From assembly GCA_902773475.1 (NCBI GenBank), contig CACYEO010000090.1:1-16502 (forward strand): 16,502 nucleotides of DNA, read 5' to 3'. The position numbers and the translations under genes are program-made. How positions within the stretch are numbered: position 1 is the stretch's first letter; every line of letters begins with the position of its first letter. The stretch comes from an uncultured bacterium. GTDB lineage: Bacteria > Verrucomicrobiota > Kiritimatiellia > RFP12 > UBA1067. Below, piece after piece: positions 1 to 7,438 of this stretch. The notes beneath the pieces were generated by a model that worked only from the letters and a program-made list of their open reading frames with translations, searched no databases and was not told the origin of the DNA.

Positions 1-1
1 G

Positions 2-295
2 CCCGCAGGCCAGGGCGGCCTCTTCGAAGGGCCGTGGATTATGATGCTCCTCCTCGTGGCGATCTTCTACTTCATGATGATCCGCCCGCAGCAGCGCAAG
101 GAAAAGGAGCGCCGCAAAATGATTTCCGAACTCCGCGCCGGAGCGAAGGTGCTCCTTTCCAGCGGATTCGTCGGCACGGTGAAGGAAGCCCGCGAAAACA
201 CGTTCATGGTCGAAATCGCGCCCGGCGTGGTCACGGAGGTCGTGAAGTCTTCCGTACAGCAGGTCGTCTCCGGCGAAGCGGCCGGTTCAAAATGA
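2..295 (+). CDS. yajC: Preprotein translocase accessory subunit YajC (5' end missing)
   Basis: YajC is a small single-pass inner-membrane protein that associates with SecDF and the SecYEG translocon. The reading frame is already open at the window edge, so the true start lies upstream; the first internal ATG is at 41. The visible part has a Gly/Pro-rich lead, a hydrophobic segment (MMLLLVAIFYFMM) and directly after it the family hallmark IRPQQRKEKERRK. A small beta-rich domain follows (GAKVLLSSGFVGTVKEA, then the VVTEVVKSSVQQVV region), matching the usual length and order of YajC. The stop codon overlaps the next ATG (ATGA at 292-295), so translation is probably coupled to pdxJ. The usual downstream partner secD is not next to it. 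Family assignment is firm; only the N-terminus is unknown. Confidence 0.93.
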   Translation, partial: PAGQGGLFEGPWIMMLLLVAIFYFMMIRPQQRKEKERRKMISELRAGAKVLLSSGFVGTVKEARENTFMVEIAPGVVTEVVKSSVQQVVSGEAAGSK

Positions 296-1005
296 TACGT
301 CTTGGAGTCAATATCGACCACGTGGCCACGCTCAGGAATGCGCGCGGCGTTGCGTACCCGGACATAGCCGCGGCGGCCGCCGCGGCCGAGGCCGCGGGCG
401 CCGACGGCATAACCGCGCACCTGCGCGAAGACCGCCGCCACATGCGCGACGACGACATGCGCATCCTGCGCAGATCCGTCAAGACGCGGCTGAACATGGA
501 AATGGCGATCGCCCCGGACGTGATGGAAGTGGCGCTTGAAATAATCCCGGACGAGGCGTGTCTCGTTCCGGAACGGCGCATGGAACTCACCACCGAAGGC
601 GGCCTCGACGTGGCGGGGCGTCCGCAGCAGGTGCGCGAAGCGGTCCGCGCCCTTTCGGAAAAGGGCGTGGACGTTTCACTGTTCATCGATCCGGACGAAA
701 CGCAGATACGCGCGGCCGCCGCTTCCGGCGCGCCGACCGTGGAACTCCACACCGGCGCGTACGCGAACGCTTCCGGCGGTGCGGCCGCGAAGGAGCTCGA
801 CAGGCTGTTCGCCGCAGCGGCGCTCGCCGGATCGCTCGGCCTGCGCGTAAACGCCGGCCACGGCCTTTCGTATGAAAACGTCGGAAAGGTTCTCGCAATG
901 CCGAACCTCGACACGCTCAACATCGGCCACTCCATAATCGCAAGGGCGCTTTTCACGGGAATCGGCGAAGCCGTCCGCGAAATGCGCGCGGCGGTCGCCC
1001 GGTGA
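292..1005 (+). CDS. pdxJ: Pyridoxine 5'-phosphate synthase
   Basis: PdxJ condenses 1-deoxy-D-xylulose 5-phosphate with 3-amino-2-oxopropyl phosphate to pyridoxine 5'-phosphate, the last ring-forming step of the DXP-dependent vitamin B6 pathway in the cytosol. The 237-aa product has normal family length. Visible hallmarks are the N-terminal LGVNIDHVATLRNAR, the active-site segment ITAHLREDRRH (His43), the NMEMA region (Glu70), NAGHGL at 187-192 and the phosphate-binding NIGHSIIARALFTG at 210-223. The frame stays open upstream, but the ATG at 292 gives the conserved N-terminus and overlaps the yajC stop, so it is chosen. There is no strong Shine-Dalgarno sequence, consistent with coupling to yajC. 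No pdxA or acpS lies nearby. Confidence 0.97.
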   Translation: MIRLGVNIDHVATLRNARGVAYPDIAAAAAAAEAAGADGITAHLREDRRHMRDDDMRILRRSVKTRLNMEMAIAPDVMEVALEIIPDEACLVPERRMELTTEGGLDVAGRPQQVREAVRALSEKGVDVSLFIDPDETQIRAAAASGAPTVELHTGAYANASGGAAAKELDRLFAAAALAGSLGLRVNAGHGLSYENVGKVLAMPNLDTLNIGHSIIARALFTGIGEAVREMRAAVAR

Positions 1006-1006
1006 A

Positions 1007-1975
1007 ATGGCATACGAACGCGGCGATTTCGGAATAGAATATTCCACGTCCCCCGGACGGCGGCGCAAAGATTCCGGTTTCGGCCCCGCGGCGGCAGTCG
1101 CCGTCGTGGCGGTCGTCGCCGCCGTTTCGTTTTCGGCCGTGCGCGGCTGCCGCGACCGCACCGGACCGCGCACGCGGCAGACCGCATCCTCGCAGGAGAA
1201 ACCGTCCGGCGGGAATTCCGGCGAAACCGGCGGACCGCGCAAGGACTTTTTCGGCGTAGACGTTTCGGACAGAAACCGGTCTTCCGGCGGGCAGGAAACG
1301 CCTTCCGCGCCCGAAGCCGCGCCGCTCATGCCCGAAGAACCGGCGGCGGCGTTCGCGGCTTCCGGCGCCAGCGGCGATCTCGCGAGGCTCGAGGCCTCCG
1401 GCTCGGCGCGCACGCGCGTTCTCGTGCGGCGGCTGCTGAAGCTCAACGAATCGCGCGACCTTGTGGCCGCCATCGCCACTGTCGAAGAATTGCGCGCCCT
1501 GCCGGACGCGCGGGCCGCGGCGGACGATTTCCTCGCGCGGCAGCTCGGCGAAATGAACATGGAGCTGCTCCTCAGCGGACGCGAAAACAAATGGACGGCA
1601 GAAATCGTCCTTCGCGGCGGACATACGCTCGCGCGCCTCGCCCACGAACACGGAACTACAGTGTCCGCGATCGCGAAACTCAACGGCATAAAAGACCCAG
1701 GGCGGGTGCGCGCCGGCGCGAAACTGCGGATCCTCGAGCATCCCGCGTTTTCGCTTTCCGCCGACACTGCGGCGGGAACGGCCGATCTGACGCTCAACGG
1801 ACGTTTCTTCAAGCGCTACCGTTTCGACGGCGGAAAAGCCGGAACGTCGGCGGAGGTGTCGCGCCAGGAGACGGCCGCGCGCGTGTTCGCCCGGCTCGGA
1901 CTGGAATTTCCGGGGGAAGAACTCGAAGAGCTCAAAATGCTCCTTGCGCCCGGATCCGCCGTCGAGGTCCGCTGA
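1007..1975 (+). CDS. Membrane-anchored LysM protein, possibly with a truncated YkuD-like end
   Basis: This 322-aa protein probably acts in the envelope by binding peptidoglycan. Order: short basic cytoplasmic start, one membrane segment (about 27-44, Ala/Val-rich), a Gly/Ser/Pro/Glu-rich low-complexity stretch (about 50-125), a helical Ala/Leu/Arg-rich part (125-190), then one LysM domain at about 200-243 (GHTLARLAHEHGTTVSAIAK, ending in AGAKLRIL). After the LysM comes DLTLNGRFFKRYRFDGGK (260-277), which looks like the opening strands of an L,D-transpeptidase (YkuD) domain, but the catalytic His and Cys motifs of that family are absent and the protein ends about 45 residues later. The start is one base after the pdxJ stop with no evident Shine-Dalgarno, suggesting coupling. 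LysM is clear; the YkuD relation is inference. Confidence 0.82.
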   Translation: MAYERGDFGIEYSTSPGRRRKDSGFGPAAAVAVVAVVAAVSFSAVRGCRDRTGPRTRQTASSQEKPSGGNSGETGGPRKDFFGVDVSDRNRSSGGQETPSAPEAAPLMPEEPAAAFAASGASGDLARLEASGSARTRVLVRRLLKLNESRDLVAAIATVEELRALPDARAAADDFLARQLGEMNMELLLSGRENKWTAEIVLRGGHTLARLAHEHGTTVSAIAKLNGIKDPGRVRAGAKLRILEHPAFSLSADTAAGTADLTLNGRFFKRYRFDGGKAGTSAEVSRQETAARVFARLGLEFPGEELEELKMLLAPGSAVEVR

Positions 1976-1994
1976 ACCGGCGCATCCCCGACAT

Positions 1995-2011
1995 GCGCGC
2001 CGCCGCGCTTT
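1995..2011 (+). terminator. Weak terminator-like hairpin
   Basis: GCGCG (1995-1999), a four-base loop and CGCGC (2004-2008) can form a 5-bp GC-only stem followed by TTT. It lies 20 bases after the stop of the LysM gene and just before the promoter for the next gene, the expected place for a terminator. The stem and T run are short, and such pairs arise by chance in GC-rich DNA. Confidence 0.22.
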
Positions 2012-2018
2012 CCATATA

Positions 2019-2027
2019 TGGTATACT
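2019..2027 (+). promoter_or_regulatory. Extended -10 promoter for the UDP-glucuronate decarboxylase gene
   Basis: TGGTATACT matches the extended -10 form TGnTATAAT with one mismatch. It sits in an AT-rich patch inside GC-rich DNA, in the only sizeable gap (98 bp) of the plus-strand cluster. No convincing -35 hexamer is seen 16-18 bp upstream, as is common with extended -10 sites. The predicted transcript start is near 2034, giving a leader of about 40 bases before the ATG at 2074. The identical nonamer occurs upstream of rnfE (16019-16027, minus strand). Confidence 0.6.
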
Positions 2028-2073
2028 TTCTGCCATTCACTTTGCGACTTTCTTGAATCTTGGAGACCGGAAA

Positions 2074-3054
2074 ATGGAAAACGGCAGAAAAGCGCTTGTC
2101 ACCGGCGGCGCGGGATTTCTCGGCTCGCACCTCGTGCGGGCCCTGCTCGCCGACGGCTGGCAGGTGGCCGCCATGGACAGCCTGCTTACGGGAAACACGG
2201 ACAATATCGACGAATTCGCCGGGAATCCGTCGTTTGAGTTCATAAAGCACGATGTCACGGAGCCGTACGACGGGCCGTGGAACCTGATCGCCAATCTGGC
2301 GTGTCCGGCTTCGCCCCCGCGCTACCAGGCGGATCCCGTGCACACGTGGGAGACGTCCGTGCTCGGCGCGCTGAACGCGGCGAGACTCGCGCGCAAAAAC
2401 GGCGCAACCCTTTTCCACGCTTCGACGTCGGAAGTCTACGGAGACCCCGAAATACACCCGCAGACGGAATCGTACTGGGGGCATGTAAACTGCAACGGAG
2501 TGCGCAGCTGCTACGACGAGGGCAAACGCGCGGCGGAGACGCTCCTTGCCGACTTCCGCCGCCAGTACGGGCTGGACGTGCGCATGGTGCGCTTTTTCAA
2601 CACGTACGGGCCGGCCATGGATCCGGAGGACGGGCGCGTCGTCACCAACATGATAATCGCGGCGTTGCGCGGACGCGACATCCCCGTGTACGGCGACGGA
2701 ACGCAGACGCGCTCGTTCCAGTACGCGTCGGACGCCATAGAAGCCGTGATGCGCCTGATCCGCAAACCCCGCGAAGAGATCGACGCGTTCTGCGCGGCGA
2801 AAAAGCTTTCCGTACCGGTGTTCAACATCGGCAACCCCGGGGAGTTCACCATAAACGAGCTGGCGGACCTCGTACTGCGCGAAATTCCCGGCACCGGGTC
2901 GAAGACGGTAAACATGCCGCTGCCGGGCGACGACCCGAAACGCCGCCGCCCGGACATTTCCCTCGCCGGCGAACTTTTGGGCTGGAAACCCGTCGTGCCG
3001 CTTTCCGAAGGGCTGCCGCGCACGATTGAATATTTCAAGGCGAAATGCCTCTGA
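2074..3054 (+). CDS. uxs: UDP-glucuronate decarboxylase (UDP-xylose synthase), extended SDR family
   Basis: This cytosolic NAD-dependent enzyme converts UDP-glucuronate to UDP-xylose, a donor for surface polysaccharides. The 326-aa product has the Rossmann motif TGGAGFLGSHL (10-20), the UXS signature NLACPASPPRYQADP (74-88), the catalytic STSE (117-120) and YxxxK pair (Tyr147, Lys151 in SCYDEGK), NTYGP followed by DGRVVTNMI, and GDGTQTRSFQYASD (207-220). These separate it from UDP-glucose epimerases and dTDP-glucose dehydratases. One oddity is Ala181 in NTYGPAM, where the family usually has Arg. GGAG at 2062-2065, 8 bases before ATG 2074, fixes the start although the frame is open further upstream. 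The end overlaps the next gene by 10 bases. No glycosyltransferase or UDP-glucose dehydrogenase is adjacent. Confidence 0.93.
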   Translation: MENGRKALVTGGAGFLGSHLVRALLADGWQVAAMDSLLTGNTDNIDEFAGNPSFEFIKHDVTEPYDGPWNLIANLACPASPPRYQADPVHTWETSVLGALNAARLARKNGATLFHASTSEVYGDPEIHPQTESYWGHVNCNGVRSCYDEGKRAAETLLADFRRQYGLDVRMVRFFNTYGPAMDPEDGRVVTNMIIAALRGRDIPVYGDGTQTRSFQYASDAIEAVMRLIRKPREEIDAFCAAKKLSVPVFNIGNPGEFTINELADLVLREIPGTGSKTVNMPLPGDDPKRRRPDISLAGELLGWKPVVPLSEGLPRTIEYFKAKCL

Positions 3055-3800
3055 ACGACAATCCCGACGGCTGGAGAACCGCGCTGAGGCTGGTCCGCGC
3101 AGTCCTTGACGCGGCGGACGGCGGCGCACGGGAAACCGCGCGCGCCGCCGCATTCGATTTCCTGCGCACCTCGGACCGGAAGCACCTGCAGTCGCTCGCG
3201 CACCTGCTGCGCCCGGGAACGACGCCGCGCGCGGTGCAGGCCGCGCTCGTCCCGCTGGAGCGGCGCGACAGGCGCGCGCGCGTGACGGACGACACGATGG
3301 GCGTGCGCGACACGGACGCGCCGGACGCGATCCGCAACCCGGCACGGTACGCGGTCGTCGCCGACAACATCCGCAGCGCGTTCAACGCCGGCGGGATATT
3401 CCGCACCGCCGACTTTTTCGGCGCGGAGAAAATCGTACTCTGCGGCTATACGCCGGGACCGGAAAACCCGCAAGTGAAGAAAACCTCTCTCGGCGCGGAC
3501 GCATCGGTCCCGTGGGAACGGGCGGCGGACGTGCGCGACGCGATCGACGCTTTCCGCGCGGAAGGCCGCGCCGTGTACGCGCTCGAAACGGCGGATTCCG
3601 CGCACGACATCTTCGCGTTCAAGCCTGAAACGCCGTGCGCGCTGCTGCTCGGCAACGAGCGTTTCGGACTCGACCCGGACGTTCTCGAGTCGGCCGATGC
3701 GATACTTGAAATACCGTCCTACGGCTGCAAGAACTCGTTGAACGTGGTATCGGCGTTCGCCGTGGCCGCGTCGATGTTCCGCAAGGCTTTCGGCGATTAG
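3045..3800 (+). CDS. SpoU/TrmH-family RNA 2'-O-ribose methyltransferase
   Basis: Members of this SPOUT family use S-adenosylmethionine to methylate the 2'-OH of ribose in tRNA or rRNA. The 251-aa protein has a helical N-terminal part (1-95) I do not recognise, then the SpoU core: motif 1 DNIRSAFNAGGIFRTADFFG (107-126, with Asn108 and Arg120), motif 2 LLGNERFGLDPDVL (201-214), and motif 3 LEIPSYGCKNSLNVVSAFAV (221-240), which forms the knot and cofactor site. The exact RNA target cannot be read from the sequence; TrmH, RlmB and unnamed TrmH-like groups are all possible. It overlaps the end of the decarboxylase gene by 10 bases and has AAGG just before the ATG, so the two are co-transcribed. 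It ends 29 bases from the convergent phosphofructokinase gene. Confidence 0.9.
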   Translation: MPLNDNPDGWRTALRLVRAVLDAADGGARETARAAAFDFLRTSDRKHLQSLAHLLRPGTTPRAVQAALVPLERRDRRARVTDDTMGVRDTDAPDAIRNPARYAVVADNIRSAFNAGGIFRTADFFGAEKIVLCGYTPGPENPQVKKTSLGADASVPWERAADVRDAIDAFRAEGRAVYALETADSAHDIFAFKPETPCALLLGNERFGLDPDVLESADAILEIPSYGCKNSLNVVSAFAVAASMFRKAFGD

Positions 3801-3829
3801 CGGCGGAATCCGCGCCGGCCTTCCCGCGT

Positions 3830-5008
3830 TCAGATTAGGGCGACGGGGGGGAGGGGCCCGACAAGCGGGCGGGCGTATTCGACAAACGCGGGCGTGACGT
3901 CGTGGCCATTGCGGGCGATGAAGGCGGGCGGCATCGAACGCGCGGTCTTCGCCGCCTCCGAAAAAGCGGCGCGCTTGAATTCGATCCTGTACTTCTTTCC
4001 GGGCAGGCGGACCATCGCAACCGTTCCGTTAGGCTCCCCGGCAAGGGCGAAACGCACTGCCGCGGCGCCGGCCTCGCGGGCCTCGGCGGAATCGGTCGCC
4101 GAAGCGATACCGGGGAAGGAACGCTGGAGATAGCCGAACGTATCGGCGCGGACGCGCTTGATTCCCGTCTTGTCCTTGAGATATTTCGCAAGCATGTCGC
4201 CGAGCGCGCCCGTGCCGGAAAGCTGGAGATTTCCGTGCGAATCCTTTTCGCCGGCCGCGAAACGCGCGGCTACAGGCGTTCCGGAAGCGTCGCGTATGCC
4301 TTCGGAAACCGCTACGACGCATCTGCCGAACTTCTTCATCGCCGATTGCACGTCCGCCGCGAATTTTTCAAGCGAAAACGGACGTTCGGGCAGATAGATC
4401 AGGTGCGGGCCGTCGTCGGGGCGGACGCGGGCAAGAGCCGACGCCGCAGTCAGGAATCCGGCGTCTCTGCCCATTACTATATCGATTTTCACGCCGCCGA
4501 GCGCGCGATTGTCCAGATCGTCGCCCGAAAAGGCCATCGCCACGAACTTCGCCGCGCTGCCGTAGCCCGGGGTATGGTCGCACGAGCGCAGATCGTTGTC
4601 TATGGTCTTGGGTATGTGAAAAGCGCGGAGCGGATAGCCCTCGGCCTCGGCGGCCTCGGAAACTATGCACGCGGCGTCGGCCGAATCGTTGCCGCCGATA
4701 TAGAAGAACCAGCCAACGTCGAGTTTCCTGAAGGCTTCGAAAATCGCGCGGCAGTCTTCGGGGGAGGGCTTGCGGCGGACGGAGCCGAGCGCCGACGACG
4801 GCGTGGCCGCGACGGCTTCGAGACGGGCCGGGGAAAGCCTGCGCAGATCGGCGTAGTCGTTCCCGAGTATTCCGGCTATGCCGTGGCGGGCGCCGAGTAT
4901 CCTGCCGATTTCGCGGGAGCCTTTCGCCGCCAGAACCGCTCCGGCGAGCGACTGGTTGATGACCATCGAAGGGCCGCCCGACTGGGCGATCACGAGATTG
5001 CGTTTCAT
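3830..5008 (-). CDS. 6-phosphofructokinase, probably diphosphate-dependent
   Basis: The enzyme phosphorylates fructose 6-phosphate to fructose 1,6-bisphosphate in cytosolic glycolysis. The 392-aa product is longer than the ~320-aa bacterial ATP-type PfkA. Motifs: SGGPSMVINQSLAG (10-23), GGNDS (105-109), PKTIDNDL (133-140), GYGSAAKF (148-155) and MGRDAGFL (179-186). At the GGDG position of ATP enzymes this protein has GGND; an Asp in place of the last Gly is typical of PPi-dependent enzymes, so reversible PPi use is likely, though that is inference from one motif. The ATG overlaps the stop of the upstream sensor gene (4 bases), and AAGGAG lies 7 bases before it. It is the last gene of the minus-strand run and faces the methyltransferase gene. 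Confidence 0.93.
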   Translation of the reverse strand: MKRNLVIAQSGGPSMVINQSLAGAVLAAKGSREIGRILGARHGIAGILGNDYADLRRLSPARLEAVAATPSSALGSVRRKPSPEDCRAIFEAFRKLDVGWFFYIGGNDSADAACIVSEAAEAEGYPLRAFHIPKTIDNDLRSCDHTPGYGSAAKFVAMAFSGDDLDNRALGGVKIDIVMGRDAGFLTAASALARVRPDDGPHLIYLPERPFSLEKFAADVQSAMKKFGRCVVAVSEGIRDASGTPVAARFAAGEKDSHGNLQLSGTGALGDMLAKYLKDKTGIKRVRADTFGYLQRSFPGIASATDSAEAREAGAAAVRFALAGEPNGTVAMVRLPGKKYRIEFKRAAFSEAAKTARSMPPAFIARNGHDVTPAFVEYARPLVGPLPPVALI

Positions 5009-7137
5009 TTTCCGTCTCCTTGGGCGGCCGCGCCGTCCGGCGCGCCGAAATTTTTGAACACCGTCAGGAAATTCCTGTTGCGGGTGCGGCGGTAGGAAAC
5101 CTCGTCCGCCATCTTTTTCACCATGAGAATCCCAAGCCCCCCGATCGGGCGGTCTGCGGCGGACAGGGTCGTATCGGGATCCTTGTGCGAAAGCGGATCG
5201 TAAGGTTCGCCGTCGTCGATGAACACGACCTTCACGCCGCGGGGCGAAACGGTGAATTCCACGTCCACCTCGAACCCGGAAGCCTTCGAATGCCGCACGA
5301 TGTTGGAGAGGATTTCGTCGAGGATGATCCCGATTGCGGTCTTCACGCGCTGCGGGCATTCGCCTTCGGCGAGTTTTTCCTCGACGAATGCGGAAGCCTT
5401 GGCTATCGACGCCTGCTCCGGCGCGAACGAACACACCGAGTATTCGGCGGCGGCCTTGAATTCGAGCGCGAGGACGGTCAAGTCGTCGGCGGGGGGCGCG
5501 CCGTCCGCGAATTCCGCGACACGCGCGCGCACGGCGTCGCACATTGCGCGGGCGGTGCGCGGAGCCTCCGCGACTGCGGCGGCGAGCCGGTCCTCGCCGA
5601 AGAACCGCTCCTGCACGTCCTGCGCCTCCGTCACGCCGTCGGTGTACAGGAACACGATATCGCCGGATGCGAGCTGCAAGCTGTACGATTTGTATTTCAC
5701 GCCATCCATGAACGACAGCATGCATCCGGATTTTTCGCGCATGAACTCCGGCTTGTCCGCGCCGGCGCGCACCAGCAGCGGAGGGTTGTGCCCGGCGTTC
5801 ACGTAAGTCATGACGCCGGTCTCCATGTCAAGCACGCCGACCCATGCGGTGAGGAACATGTTGGCTTTGTTGTTGGCGCACAGCTCCGCGTTCGCGCGCG
5901 TGAACGCCTCCGCCGGGTCGCGGCACTTCTGGAGAATCTCTTTGATGAGCGTTTTCGCGTTCATCATGTAGAGCGCGGCGGTGATGCCCTTGCCGGAGAC
6001 GTCCGCAACGAGAAACGCCTCGTGCGTGTCGTCCACGGGAAAATGGTCGTAGAAATCGCCGCCGACCTCGCGGGCCGGCGCCATGGCGGCGGAAATCATG
6101 AAATACGGACTGTCGCACTCGCCTGCGGGGAGCGCGGCGGACTGTATGGTCTTGGCGATGGAGAAATCCTTGGCGAGACGAGCCTCCTCGGCCGCATAGA
6201 AGCGTTTGAGCCGCTGCGAATATCCGAACAGCCTGTCGGCGAAAAACGCAAAACCGAAAATCACAACGAACAGCGACGCGCCGAAAACAACCGCGAACTC
6301 GTTGCGGGAATCGTAGTATTCGCGTTCTGGCAGCGCGGCCACGAATACGTGTTCGCCGTACAGGAACGCCCTGCAGTAGCACTTCTCGCCGAAAAGCGTC
6401 TGCGTGAAAGTCTCGCCGTACTCCTTGCCGTTCAGCACGATTTCGTATTGCGACGCTTCTGAACGGTCGTACCCGGTTTCTTCGAGCGTGGCCGCCTCGT
6501 TCCTGTGGCGGGAGGGGTTGGAAATGAGCCTGCCGGTCTTCACGTCCGCGCACAGATAGAACCCGGTCTTGCCGAAAAGCCATTCGTCGAAAATGTAGCC
6601 GAGGACGGCCGGCAGCATTTTGGCGAGACGGCGCTCGTCAAGTCCCACCTGCACGAATCCGTCGCCGCCCGGGAACGCCGCCCCGAGGTATTTCGCCCTG
6701 AATCCCGGATTGCGCGCGGACGTGCGGAAAGGCTGCGACACCGTGGCGACCGTACCGTTGGTGAGAGCCATGAACGCGTCCATCACGGGATCGCCCGCCA
6801 TCACCGTCCCAAGACAGAGAGGATCGTTGGACGCGATTATCTCGCCGTTGCGATTGACAATGTTGACTTCGTCGATGTCAAGCGCCTTGGCGCCTTCCGA
6901 CATGCGCTTCATGGTCATCGGCTGGACGTGGTCGATGTGCCGCACGGCGATACGCGCAACATGGCCGAGCATCGTGTCGATCGCACCGGCCACGGTATCG
7001 TGGAAATCTATCACGCCGTAGTCGAGCTGCCATTCCGTCTTTTCGCGGGCCTGGCGCGTGCCGATCTCCCAGACTGCGGTGAGTATCGCCGCGTAAATGC
7101 CGAGAGCGGCCGCGAATATCGCTATTCTGCGCTTCAT
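5005..7137 (-). CDS. Membrane sensor with SpoIIE/RsbU-type PP2C phosphatase and RsbW-like ATPase domain
   Basis: A 710-aa signalling protein of the partner-switch type. Order: membrane segment 5-24; extracytoplasmic sensor about 25-280 with Cache-like character; membrane segment 281-302; short linker helix; SpoIIE/PP2C phosphatase about 335-560 with EVGGDFYDHF (Asp361), VADVSGKG (Asp379), AGHNPPLL (448-455), YTDGVTEA (Asp500) and DDLTVL (551-556), supplying the metal-binding acids; then a GHKL ATPase about 570-697 with N-box DEILSNIVRH (Glu608, Asn612), DDGEPYDP (641-648) and GGLGILMVKK (666-675). Such proteins dephosphorylate a STAS antagonist; the ATPase domain resembles kinases that phosphorylate it. 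A STAS gene lies 4 bases upstream in the same operon and is the obvious partner. No sigma factor gene is close, so the final output is unknown. No clear Shine-Dalgarno is seen; coupling to the STAS gene is likely. Confidence 0.92.
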   Translation of the reverse strand: MKRRIAIFAAALGIYAAILTAVWEIGTRQAREKTEWQLDYGVIDFHDTVAGAIDTMLGHVARIAVRHIDHVQPMTMKRMSEGAKALDIDEVNIVNRNGEIIASNDPLCLGTVMAGDPVMDAFMALTNGTVATVSQPFRTSARNPGFRAKYLGAAFPGGDGFVQVGLDERRLAKMLPAVLGYIFDEWLFGKTGFYLCADVKTGRLISNPSRHRNEAATLEETGYDRSEASQYEIVLNGKEYGETFTQTLFGEKCYCRAFLYGEHVFVAALPEREYYDSRNEFAVVFGASLFVVIFGFAFFADRLFGYSQRLKRFYAAEEARLAKDFSIAKTIQSAALPAGECDSPYFMISAAMAPAREVGGDFYDHFPVDDTHEAFLVADVSGKGITAALYMMNAKTLIKEILQKCRDPAEAFTRANAELCANNKANMFLTAWVGVLDMETGVMTYVNAGHNPPLLVRAGADKPEFMREKSGCMLSFMDGVKYKSYSLQLASGDIVFLYTDGVTEAQDVQERFFGEDRLAAAVAEAPRTARAMCDAVRARVAEFADGAPPADDLTVLALEFKAAAEYSVCSFAPEQASIAKASAFVEEKLAEGECPQRVKTAIGIILDEILSNIVRHSKASGFEVDVEFTVSPRGVKVVFIDDGEPYDPLSHKDPDTTLSAADRPIGGLGILMVKKMADEVSYRRTRNRNFLTVFKNFGAPDGAAAQGDGK
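5016..5021 (-). promoter_or_regulatory. Ribosome binding site of the phosphofructokinase gene
   Basis: AAGGAG on the minus strand, 7 bases before ATG 5008 and inside the 3' end of the sensor-phosphatase gene. It fixes the start and permits independent re-initiation despite the 4-base overlap. Confidence 0.75.
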
Positions 7138-7141
7138 CGCG

Positions 7142-7435
7142 TCATTCTATCGTAAATATCGAACTGCATCCGGTGATGTCGAACACTTCGCGCACCGTCG
7201 CGTTCGGCGAAAGTATGCGCATCGAGCCGCCGCACGCTATCATGCGCTTCTGCGCGCCGAGCAGCACGCGCAGACCCGCGGACGACATGTATTCCGTCCC
7301 CGACAGATCGAAGACGATTCCGGAAAGATCGGTCTGCGGAATCTCCGCCTCGAGCTGCGGCGACGTGTTCGTGTCGAGCCGCCCTGATATCTTGAGCGTG
7401 AGGATTCCGTCTTCGATTTTCTTTTCAATCTGCAT
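7142..7435 (-). CDS. STAS-domain anti-anti-sigma factor (RsbV/SpoIIAA-like)
   Basis: A 97-aa cytosolic single-domain protein of normal length for an anti-sigma factor antagonist. It binds and neutralises a RsbW-type kinase when unphosphorylated. Visible: the start MQIEKKIEDGILTLKISGRL, the DTNTSPQLEAEI region, and the signature FDLSGTEYMSSAGLRVLLG (42-60); by alignment with the SpoIIAA MDSSGL motif, Ser52 is the likely phosphorylation site. The next gene, 4 bases downstream, encodes a protein with both the matching phosphatase and a kinase-like ATPase domain. AAGGA just inside the end of the upstream DedA gene serves as ribosome binding site. The gap to that gene is 3 bases. Confidence 0.93.
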   Translation of the reverse strand: MQIEKKIEDGILTLKISGRLDTNTSPQLEAEIPQTDLSGIVFDLSGTEYMSSAGLRVLLGAQKRMIACGGSMRILSPNATVREVFDITGCSSIFTIE

Positions 7436-7438
7436 TTT

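Noticed and set aside
3801..3829. Possible bidirectional terminator between the convergent methyltransferase and phosphofructokinase genes
   Set aside because: Only a 4-bp GCGG/CCGC stem can be drawn and there is no T run on either strand, so I do not call it.
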